This document shows, in pieces, positions 50,529 to 56,890 of a DNA stretch of 56,890 nt. Below the pieces are notes generated by a model. It was not told the origin of the DNA, made no database searches, and was given only the letters and a program-made list of their open reading frames with translations. Made by a program: the position numbers and the translations under genes. The first letter of the stretch is position 1; every line of letters begins with the position of its first letter. The DNA lies in the NCBI GenBank assembly GCA_958418815.1, contig CATZGB010000019.1, positions 1 through 56,890 of the forward strand, written 5' to 3'. The stretch is from an uncultured Bacteroidales bacterium (GTDB taxonomy: Bacteria; Bacteroidota; Bacteroidia; Bacteroidales; Muribaculaceae).

Positions 50529-53051
50529 TTAATAGTTGAGTTTGATGTCGTCGATATAGAGCGATGAACCGGTGTAGCGTCCGTCTTTTTTTGTAAACGC
50601 GGGCCTGTCAAGCCAATTGTTATTGTTTTGACTCTCCACACCTTCATAACCGCTTGACAGGAATCCAAGCTGCAAAGTGACACCTGCATTGCCTGGAACA
50701 GCATACGCATCTGAAAGGTCAAGTGTCATTGGTGTATATTCTTCTATTGCGGGAAGGTCCAACGTTTTTTCTGCAAGTACAGCGCCCGATGCATCAAGCA
50801 CCTTCACGAAAGCCTTGCCAAAATCGGCAGAGTTTTTAGCGCGGTATTTGTACCAGAATTCGATGTTCTTGGGGCGATGGCCGTAGACGATGCCATAGTC
50901 AGGTGATTTTGTTGAGGAGTTATAGGCTCCAAGATAAAGCTGACCGACTGTTACATGCTTGGAATTGGTCCACATTGCCTGAGCGGCATTGCCTTTTCCC
51001 CAGCCAACTGTCTCTATTATTGCGGCAGAAGAGCCTCCATGGACGCTTCCTGTTTCCTGTCGTGTTCCGGAGAAAGCGCAATAAGACATGCCGTCTCTGT
51101 TTGAACTCAAATTGCTTTCGTTGCTGCCACCCTCAGATGTCGTTAGCTGGTTCATTGTGCCCCATACAGCGGAAGTCGCTGATGCTCCGGGGTATTCTAT
51201 CCACCAATATTGTGTCGCTCCGTCGGTGTGCGACCAGGTCTCCATGTTGGAGTTTTCGAGCGGGGCGCCGATTTCGGTGGTGAAGGTGTAGACGCTTGAC
51301 AGGATGCCGTCGCATGTGGCGCGCACCTGGTAGGTCTTGCCTCCGGTCAGACCCTTTACGAGGAAACGGTTGTCGGCGAGTTTTGTGGCCGCTGTCGCGC
51401 TCCAGGTCTGGCCGTTGTCGGCTGAAATCTCGAAGCTTACATTCTCGGGCTGCTCGGCCGAGCGGGAAGCTGAGCGGCGGCGGGCGGTGGTTGCCCCGGC
51501 CTTGTATTGGAGGTCAAGGGCGGCCTGCCAGCCATAGATGCCATTCTCGACGGCGGTCAGCGAGTAGGGGCTGGGCTGATGGGCGGCGGTGAAGTCAACC
51601 TTGAGGGCACCAAGGGTGAGACGCAGGGTGAGGTCGTCGGCCGAAGAGGGGACGGTGGCCACCACATGGTAGGTGCCGGTCGAGCGTGATACCAGCTCGC
51701 AGGAGGTGATGGGGCAGTTGTCCCATGTGTTGCGCTCGTTCTTTGCCTGGAGGGTCAGGCCGTCTACGCTTGTGGCGTTAGTCTCGATGTCAAAGGCCAG
51801 GGTGGTGTCCCATTCGTAGATGGGGGAGATGGAGGCCACGGCGAGGGTGGTTGTCACAGCCTCGACCGAGAAGCTTATGGGCGCTTCGGCCACGCGGGAG
51901 TTCTTGTCGCGTACCTGCAGGGTGAAGGTCGATGTGTTGTCGCCCTCTTGGAGGTATGCGATGTTGGAGAGCAGCGCGGTGAAGTCGACCATCGCCATCT
52001 TCCCGGGCTTGGTCGTTCCGAGGATGTTGAGGCCGAGGCCTTTCATCATGGCGATGGCGGAGGCGTCGCCGCCTACGAGGTCTATCTCCTTGGGCCAGCC
52101 CTGTGACTCAAGGTAGGCGGAGGAGGTGGTCAACACCAGTCCGTCGATTCCGGCCTGGGCGATGGCGGTGACTTTGGCGGTCTTCTCTGAGGGCTGTCCC
52201 TGCATCACTGTCCAGGAGTCGCCCGATGTGAATCTCTCGCTGTTGAGTCGGGGGGCGGGGGCGTTGAGGATAGCGTCGCTGAGGTCGATTTCCACTGTCT
52301 CCATGTCGGTCATGTCGTCATAGGTGAGCGTGAGGAATCCGTCGCCGGCCTCGCCTCCGTTGATGTCGAATTTGAGCAGGTAGCTGTGGCGCGCCTCGGC
52401 TGTGAAGCTCTTGGGCTCGAGGGTGGCGGTTGTGCCGTTCTGCTTGGTGATTGTGATTGATGCTGTCACCTGGCCGGGGGCGAGGTAGACCGAGCGGGTC
52501 TCGCCGTCGGGGTAGGCGATTTCATTGCCAAGCTCAGACCTGAGGGTCAGTGAGTAGGAGGCGAAGTAGTCGCGGAACATGTCAGACATCTCCACTCTCA
52601 CCATCGAGTTGGCGAGCGATGCCGTGACGCTCACGGGGGTTGTGCGGTTCTCCTCTACCGTGAGGGTCGAGCTTCCGTAATAATAGGGTGATTCAAACCC
52701 CTCGGTCTCAAGCGAGCCATACCAGGCTTCGAGGGTGTATTTCCCGACTGGGACTGAGACAGGGTCGCTGAATTCGGCTGCTGATGCCCATTCACGGGCG
52801 AAGGAGCCTGACTCAGATGTGAGTTTCAGCGACAGGTCGGAAGCTGAAACCGACTGCGCCTCGGCGCGGGATGCGGGGGAAGCCTGCTTGTTGGAGGCGG
52901 ATGCCACGACATCTTTGTCGAGGTTGACCGCAACAAGGAGCTTGCCGTCCATGTCGGTTGTCGGACGGTAGTCGTCGCAAGATGCCATCGAGCTTGCCAG
53001 CCCGAGACCTCCGGCAGCGCCCAGGAGTCCGATCAGAAGTTGTTTCTTCAT
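50529..53051 (-). CDS. DUF4493-PCMD surface lipoprotein, first of the operon
   Basis: 840 aa, the largest of the three. Lipobox SMASC (Cys25) followed by DDYRPTTDMDG, a good surface export signal. The DUF4493 domain covers about 30-255, with LSLKLTSESGSFAREW and VPVGKYTLEAWYGSL, then NRTTPVSVTASLANSMVRVEM. Two or three Ig/Fn3-like domains follow. The PCMD domain (LENSNMETWSHTDGATQYWW in part, ending YIDDIKLNY) fills the last 240 residues, with the strand FSGTRQETGSVHGGSSAAII. A 5-prime leader of about 100 nt separates its ATG from the promoter. A surface adhesin or ligand-binding role is likely but unproven. Confidence 0.85.
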   Translation of the reverse strand: MKKQLLIGLLGAAGGLGLASSMASCDDYRPTTDMDGKLLVAVNLDKDVVASASNKQASPASRAEAQSVSASDLSLKLTSESGSFAREWASAAEFSDPVSVPVGKYTLEAWYGSLETEGFESPYYYGSSTLTVEENRTTPVSVTASLANSMVRVEMSDMFRDYFASYSLTLRSELGNEIAYPDGETRSVYLAPGQVTASITITKQNGTTATLEPKSFTAEARHSYLLKFDINGGEAGDGFLTLTYDDMTDMETVEIDLSDAILNAPAPRLNSERFTSGDSWTVMQGQPSEKTAKVTAIAQAGIDGLVLTTSSAYLESQGWPKEIDLVGGDASAIAMMKGLGLNILGTTKPGKMAMVDFTALLSNIAYLQEGDNTSTFTLQVRDKNSRVAEAPISFSVEAVTTTLAVASISPIYEWDTTLAFDIETNATSVDGLTLQAKNERNTWDNCPITSCELVSRSTGTYHVVATVPSSADDLTLRLTLGALKVDFTAAHQPSPYSLTAVENGIYGWQAALDLQYKAGATTARRRSASRSAEQPENVSFEISADNGQTWSATAATKLADNRFLVKGLTGGKTYQVRATCDGILSSVYTFTTEIGAPLENSNMETWSHTDGATQYWWIEYPGASATSAVWGTMNQLTTSEGGSNESNLSSNRDGMSYCAFSGTRQETGSVHGGSSAAIIETVGWGKGNAAQAMWTNSKHVTVGQLYLGAYNSSTKSPDYGIVYGHRPKNIEFWYKYRAKNSADFGKAFVKVLDASGAVLAEKTLDLPAIEEYTPMTLDLSDAYAVPGNAGVTLQLGFLSSGYEGVESQNNNNWLDRPAFTKKDGRYTGSSLYIDDIKLNY

Positions 53052-53157
53052 ACCTTTTATTATATGTGAAATACTATATTTACTTTATCAGTGAGATGCC
53101 AATCGAGGATATGCTTAAAGTGTGGCCATAACAGTCTCTATTAAGCCAAAATCAAGG

Positions 53158-53193
53158 CAAAATTACAAAAAAAGTCTAAAACTTGGTTGCAAA
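53158..53193 (-). promoter_or_regulatory. Promoter of the DUF4493 operon
   Basis: On the minus strand TAATTTTG (53158-53165) is the -7 box and TTTG at 53190-53193 a possible -33 element at a long 24-nt spacing. The leader to the ATG at 53051 is about 100 nt. Confidence 0.55.
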
Positions 53194-53220
53194 TGTATTA
53201 ATTTTCTCAAAAAGGAGAAG

Positions 53221-53258
53221 AAAAAAAGCCTGACGGCCAATGTGGGGCTGTCAGGCTT
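53221..53258 (-). terminator. Terminator of the DEAD-box helicase
   Basis: On the minus strand a 13-bp stem (53226-53238 with 53246-53258, one G-T pair) with a 7-nt loop is followed by a run of seven T and a T-rich tract. It lies 26 nt after the helicase stop. Confidence 0.85.
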
Positions 53259-53283
53259 GTGGGTTTTTTGACACGGTTTTGTG

Positions 53284-54603
53284 TCATTGCGGAGTGTTCC
53301 CTCCCGGCTTGCGGGGCTTGCCGTAGTAGCGGCGTTTGCCTTTGTTGCCGGCATGGCGTCTGTTCTCGCCGTTGTTTTTGTCGTCGGACTGCTGGTTGTT
53401 GCCTTTGTTTCGGTTGTCGGGACGGTTGTTGCCCTTTTTGTCGGAGCGCGCGGGGCGGTCTGAGGCCGGGCGTGGGGAGGACGCCGGCCTGTTCTCGGCG
53501 GCGATTTTTATTTTCAGGGTCGACTCCACGCGCGCGAAAGCCCTGCGGTCGCGGGGGGAGACAAGGGTCACGGCCTCGCCGTCGGCGTTGGCACGGGCTG
53601 TGCGGCCCACGCGGTGGACGTAATCCTCCGGCTCGCGGGGAACGTCGTAGTTGACCACGAGCATCACCTCGTCGATGTCGATGCCTCGGGCGAGCAGGTC
53701 GGTGGCCACGATCACCTCGATGCGTCCGCTGCGGAATCCCCTGATGGTCTCCTCGCGTTGCTGCTGGTCGAGGTCGGAATGGATTTCGGCGGCCTTGATG
53801 CCGCTGCGGCGCAGGTCGCGGGTGAGGTCGCGCACGCCATGCTTTGAGGCGGCGAACACTATCACCCTCTCTCCCCGGCGTTGCTTGAGGATGTCGGTCA
53901 GTGTGCGCTGCTTGTCATCCTCGTAACAGAAGATGGCCGACTGTTTGATTTTCTCGACAGGGCGCGAGGGGGCTATTTTCACCTCCACGGGGTCGTTGAG
54001 CAGCGACTGGGCGAGCTTGCGGATTTTTGGGGGCATGGTGGCCGAGAACAGCAGGGTCTGGCGTTCCTTGGGGAGGAGCTTGGCTATGGCCATGATGTCG
54101 TCGTAGAAGCCCATGTCAAGCATGCGGTCGGCTTCGTCAAGCACGAAATACCTGACCTTTGACAGGTCTATGCCGCCCATCTGCAACAGGGCCTGGAGGC
54201 GGCCCGGGGTGGCGATGACCACGTCGGCCCCGGCTTTCATGCCTTTCTGCTGGCGTGCGAACCCGGCTCCGTCGGTGCCGCCGTAGACGGCGATGCTCGA
54301 CAGGGGGAGGTAGTAGCTGAACCCGTCCATCTGGCGTTCGATCTGCTGGGCCAGTTCGCGGGTCGGGGCCATCACTATGCAGTTGACGAATCCGTCGGCC
54401 TCGGGCAGCTCGGCCAGGAGGTCGATGACGGGAAGTAGGTATGCTGCGGTCTTGCCGGTGCCGGTCTGGGCAATGGCTATAAGGTCGCGACGGTCGAGCA
54501 CCACGGGTATGGCTTGTTCCTGTATCGGGGTGCATTCCTCGAAGTGCATCGCGTAAAGCGCGTCGAGCAGGTCGTCGCTCAAATCAAAGTCTTCAAATAA
54601 CAT
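53284..54603 (-). CDS. DEAD-box ATP-dependent RNA helicase (RhlE-like)
   Basis: 439 aa. The canonical motifs appear in order: Q motif MHFEECTPIQEQAIPV, motif I AQTGTGKTAAYLLP, Ia PTRELAQQIE, Ib TPGRL, II VLDEADRMLDMGF, III SATMP, IV VIVFAASK, V ATDLLARGIDI and VI HRVGRTARA. The C-terminal 70 residues are basic and very rich in Asn, Gly and Arg (RPARSDKKGNNRPDNRNKG), as in RhlE and CsdA-type helicases that remodel ribosomal or structured RNA. Its -7 box (54609-54616) ends 5 nt before the ATG, so it may be leaderless. Divergent from the foldase gene at 54747. Confidence 0.95.
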   Translation of the reverse strand: MLFEDFDLSDDLLDALYAMHFEECTPIQEQAIPVVLDRRDLIAIAQTGTGKTAAYLLPVIDLLAELPEADGFVNCIVMAPTRELAQQIERQMDGFSYYLPLSSIAVYGGTDGAGFARQQKGMKAGADVVIATPGRLQALLQMGGIDLSKVRYFVLDEADRMLDMGFYDDIMAIAKLLPKERQTLLFSATMPPKIRKLAQSLLNDPVEVKIAPSRPVEKIKQSAIFCYEDDKQRTLTDILKQRRGERVIVFAASKHGVRDLTRDLRRSGIKAAEIHSDLDQQQREETIRGFRSGRIEVIVATDLLARGIDIDEVMLVVNYDVPREPEDYVHRVGRTARANADGEAVTLVSPRDRRAFARVESTLKIKIAAENRPASSPRPASDRPARSDKKGNNRPDNRNKGNNQQSDDKNNGENRRHAGNKGKRRYYGKPRKPGGNTPQ

Positions 54604-54608
54604 AGCCG

Positions 54609-54616
54609 CAAAGTTA
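54609..54616 (-). promoter_or_regulatory. -7 box of the DEAD-box helicase, leaderless configuration
   Basis: TAACTTTG on the minus strand ends 5 nt before the ATG at 54601-54603, so the predicted transcript starts almost at the start codon, as also seen for lptF/G. Confidence 0.6.
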
Positions 54617-54709
54617 CGAATTTTTCACATAAAAATATTAGCTTTTCATAATAAAACTGGGGCGAGGCCGTTAATCAGATAGCGTCTTCCGGAAATGGAG
54701 CCGCTGCCT

Positions 54710-54717
54710 TACATTTG
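54710..54717 (+). promoter_or_regulatory. -7 box of the parvulin foldase gene
   Basis: TACATTTG (TAnnTTTG) at 54710-54717, about 29 nt upstream of the ATG at 54747. No TTG is seen at the -33 position. Confidence 0.55.
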
Positions 54718-54746
54718 CCTAAACCATCAATTTATCCGTTTCAAAG

Positions 54747-56675
54747 ATGAAAAAAGGACTCATATCGCTGTCAGTTCTCTTGGGTGCCGCCGTCATGGCC
54801 CAGGCCAAGGGCCCGGCAGATCCCGTGCTGATGACAGTCGGAGGAAAGCCGGTCACTCTCAGCGAATTTGAATATCTTTATCACAAAAACAACGCGCAGC
54901 AGTCTACCCCCCAGGACATCGAGGAGTATCTCAAGCTCTTCATCCCCTACCGCCAGAAGGTGGCGGCCGCCGAGGACATGGGGCTTGACAAGGCTCCGGC
55001 GTTTGAAAAGGAGTTTGACACATACCGCCGCGACCTGGCGGCCCCCTATATGGTGGACAAGGCTGTCGAGGACAGCATCCTCGCCGCCCAGTATGAGAGG
55101 ATGAAGGAGGAGGTGGATGTGAGCCACATCATGGTCTTCTTCCAGTCGCCCGGCAAGACCTTGGAGCAGAAAAAGGCGCTCATGGACTCGCTGCTCACCT
55201 GCATCGAGGCTGGCGAGCCATTCGACTCCCTGGCTATGAAGTATTCGGGCGACGCCAACTCGGCCCGCAACGGCGGGCGCATGGGCTACATCATGGCCAA
55301 CCGTTTCCCGGCGGCGTTTGAGGATGCGGCCTACACGGTGGCTGTCGGCGGCCATTCCGGCGTGATCGCGTCACCTGTGGGGTATCATATAGTAAAGGTA
55401 AATGACCGCCGCCCGGCCCGTGGGCAGGTGCTGGTGGAGCATATCCTCCGTCTCACCCGTGGCAAATCGCCCGAGGAGGCGCAGGCCCAGAAGCATTACA
55501 TCGACTCTCTCTACACGATGGTGAAAAACGGCGCGAGCTTCGAGGCTGTCGCCGCTGCCGAGTCGGAGGATCCCGGATCGGCTTCCCAGGGTGGTCGTCT
55601 CCCCTGGTTCGGCGCAGGACAGATGGTGCCCCAGTTTGAGGAGGTCGCCTTCTCGCTGGCCGACAGCACGATTTCCGAACCGTTCGAGACCGCTTACGGC
55701 TACCATATCATCAGGCGTCTTGCCGGGAAGGGGATAGAGCCTTTCGAGCAGGCCAAGACAGCCATCGCCAACGCGATTTCGCGCGACGAGCGCGGCCAGC
55801 TCCCCGCCAAGCGCCGCGTTGCTCAGCTCAGGAAGGAGTATGGCGCGAAGGCCGAGACCAAGGCCCTCGACAAGCTCAGGAAGCAGATTGAGGCTGCCGG
55901 CGGTGTGGACTCCGCCATGCTGGCCTCGATGCAGGCTTCGGATATGGTCGTGGCCCGCATCGGCAAGGAGAAACTCCCTCTTTCGGATATTATGGCCCAG
56001 GAGCTTCCCAATGGTTTCGCCGGAGACGCGTCGCAGCAGGTGACACAGCTTGACGAGGCTGTCGACCGCTACCTTGACGCGGCGGTCATCGAGACCAAGC
56101 AGCGCAACCTGATGACCGAGGAGCCGTCATACCGCAACCTGGTCAACGAATACCGCGACGGAATGCTGATGTTCGAGATCCAGGACCGCAATGTGTGGTC
56201 AAAGGCGAAGTCTGACCAGGCTGGCCTGGAGGCTTTCTTCCAGTCTCACAAAGACAATTACCGCTGGGACAGCCCGCGCTTCAAGTCGCGCATCATCTTC
56301 GCCGGGTCAGACTCTCTTCTCTCGGAGGTGAACGATTACCTCAAGGCCAATCCTGTGGCCGCCGACTCCCTCGCGACCGTGCTTAAAAAGCAGTTCGGCA
56401 AGGATGTCAAGGTTGAGCGGGTGCTGGCCGCCAAGGGTGAGAACGCGATTACCGACTACCTCGGTTTCGGCGGAGAGAAGCCTGCGGCGCAGGGTCGCTG
56501 GAAAGCCTATGAGGCATATCAGCCCAAACTCATCGACCAGCCGGAGGAGGCCGCCGACGTGCGCGGTGTGGTCATCACCGACTATCAGGATTACCTGCTG
56601 GCGCAGTGGCTTGAGGAGCTTGACAAGAAATATCCGGCGGTTGTAGACCGCAAGGTTCTCGGCAAAGCCAAGTAA
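54747..56675 (+). CDS. Peptidyl-prolyl cis-trans isomerase, two parvulin domains (SurA/PpiD-like)
   Basis: 642 aa with a signal peptide (MKKGLISLSVLLGAAVMAQA) ending near residue 21. A SurA-like N-terminal helical region follows, opening with LMTVGGKPVTLSEFEYLYHK. Two tandem rotamase domains lie at about 125-225 (VSHIMVFFQSPG, SGDANSARNGGRMGYI, GYHIVKVNDRR) and 230-330 (VEHILRLTRGKSPEEA, GGRLPWFGAGQMVPQFE, GYHIIRRLAGK). The C-terminal 300 residues are helical and resemble the chaperone part of Bacteroidetes PPIases. It should be a periplasmic foldase for outer-membrane barrels, a role matching the many barrels and lipoproteins here. It ends at a strong terminator. Confidence 0.95.
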   Translation: MKKGLISLSVLLGAAVMAQAKGPADPVLMTVGGKPVTLSEFEYLYHKNNAQQSTPQDIEEYLKLFIPYRQKVAAAEDMGLDKAPAFEKEFDTYRRDLAAPYMVDKAVEDSILAAQYERMKEEVDVSHIMVFFQSPGKTLEQKKALMDSLLTCIEAGEPFDSLAMKYSGDANSARNGGRMGYIMANRFPAAFEDAAYTVAVGGHSGVIASPVGYHIVKVNDRRPARGQVLVEHILRLTRGKSPEEAQAQKHYIDSLYTMVKNGASFEAVAAAESEDPGSASQGGRLPWFGAGQMVPQFEEVAFSLADSTISEPFETAYGYHIIRRLAGKGIEPFEQAKTAIANAISRDERGQLPAKRRVAQLRKEYGAKAETKALDKLRKQIEAAGGVDSAMLASMQASDMVVARIGKEKLPLSDIMAQELPNGFAGDASQQVTQLDEAVDRYLDAAVIETKQRNLMTEEPSYRNLVNEYRDGMLMFEIQDRNVWSKAKSDQAGLEAFFQSHKDNYRWDSPRFKSRIIFAGSDSLLSEVNDYLKANPVAADSLATVLKKQFGKDVKVERVLAAKGENAITDYLGFGGEKPAAQGRWKAYEAYQPKLIDQPEEAADVRGVVITDYQDYLLAQWLEELDKKYPAVVDRKVLGKAK

Positions 56676-56708
56676 AACCGGCTGCAGTCCATCAGCCAAT
56701 GCCTGACG

Positions 56709-56762
56709 GCAAAGACACAGCCCGGGCGGATTCAACAGCGAATCCGCCCGGGCTGTGTCTTG
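56709..56762 (+). terminator. Terminator of the foldase gene
   Basis: A near-perfect stem of about 20 bp (roughly 56714-56734 with 56741-56761) around a 6-nt loop, extended by five further pairs (GGCAA/TTGCC) past one bulged A. It lies 38 nt after the foldase stop. Confidence 0.75.
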
Positions 56763-56837
56763 CCTGACAGGGTGTCAGGGGCAGGGGGAGGGGATGAAAT
56801 GGTGGTGAGACGTGCATTCGTGGACGGTGTGGTCCAC

Positions 56838-56863
56838 AGTATCCGTCCGAAAAAAGCCGACTT
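56838..56863. repeat. Terminal 26-nt repeat, right copy
   Basis: The sequence beginning AGTATCCGTCCGAAA and ending GCCGACTT matches, in inverse orientation, 26-51 at the left edge with about two mismatches. It partly overlaps a hairpin on this side. Confidence 0.6.
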
Positions 56864-56885
56864 GATTATAGATTTTCAAGTCGGC
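56850..56885 (-). terminator. Terminator of a minus-strand gene beyond the right edge
   Basis: A perfect 10-bp stem (56856-56865 with 56876-56885) and 10-nt loop followed on the minus strand by TTTTTT (56850-56855). The transcript that ends here must come from a gene right of the window. The rest of the 215-nt tail (56763-56837) shows nothing recognisable. Confidence 0.75.
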
Positions 56886-56890
56886 ATTAG

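Noticed and set aside
1..56890. tRNA, rRNA, CRISPR, prophage, transposase or integrase genes
   Set aside because: No cloverleaf with CCA end, no direct-repeat array and no such protein motif was found on reading; the hairpins seen are terminators.

Overview
The window looks like a piece of a Bacteroidales chromosome of fairly high GC, plausibly from a gut Muribaculaceae-type organism. The evidence is a run of Bacteroidetes-only families (DUF4296, DUF4493/PCMD, DUF4857, DUF4876, DUF6850 and a DUF6249-like protein), lipoproteins with acidic residues right after the lipobox cysteine, almost no Shine-Dalgarno sequences, and repeated copies of the Bacteroidetes -7 promoter box TAnnTTTG in front of genes. 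The family-level assignment is inference. Most of the window is core chromosome: I see no phage, plasmid, insertion-sequence, CRISPR, tRNA or rRNA signature.

Layout. 1-2000: two family-2 glycosyltransferases (minus), divergent from an SDR oxidoreductase. 2.9-5.6 kb: dnaJ, grpE and ispE (minus). 5.8-7.8 kb: a DUF6249-like membrane protein, an ECF sigma factor and a small two-helix membrane protein (plus). 7.9-12 kb: an alpha/beta hydrolase, a membrane-anchored MurF-like ligase, a variant D-Ala-D-Ala ligase and an orphan protein (plus). 12-20.6 kb (minus): DUF4296 lipoprotein, lspA, a DksA-like protein without cysteines, a GXHH-type ileS, dnaB and a zinc metallopeptidase. 20.7-26.1 kb: nadE, an M13 peptidase and ychF. 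26.4-31.1 kb (plus): a lipoprotein, class I fumarase, gpmI and a hexapeptide acyltransferase. 31.2-37.4 kb: ribBA and lptF/G (minus), then guaB and a sodium-dependent transporter (plus).

37.5-46.7 kb (minus) is the most system-like part: TonB-dependent receptor, DUF4876 surface lipoprotein, DUF6850 outer-membrane barrel, ABC ATPase, ABC permease, DUF4857 membrane protein and a small lipoprotein. Start/stop overlaps and short gaps join the genes, so they probably form one envelope-spanning import/export or sensing unit whose substrate I cannot name. 46.9-53.1 kb (minus) is an operon of three DUF4493 surface lipoproteins, two ending in a PCMD domain. The window closes with a DEAD-box RNA helicase (minus) and a two-domain parvulin foldase (plus).

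Convergent gene pairs are usually separated by long, near-perfect hairpins acting as terminators. No gene-free stretch exceeds 300 bases; the longest are 26116-26387 (272 nt; ychF promoter only), 17912-18152 (ileS promoter and dnaB terminator), 46662-46894, 53052-53283 and 5619-5844. A 26-nt motif recurs, in inverted orientation, at the two extreme ends of the window.
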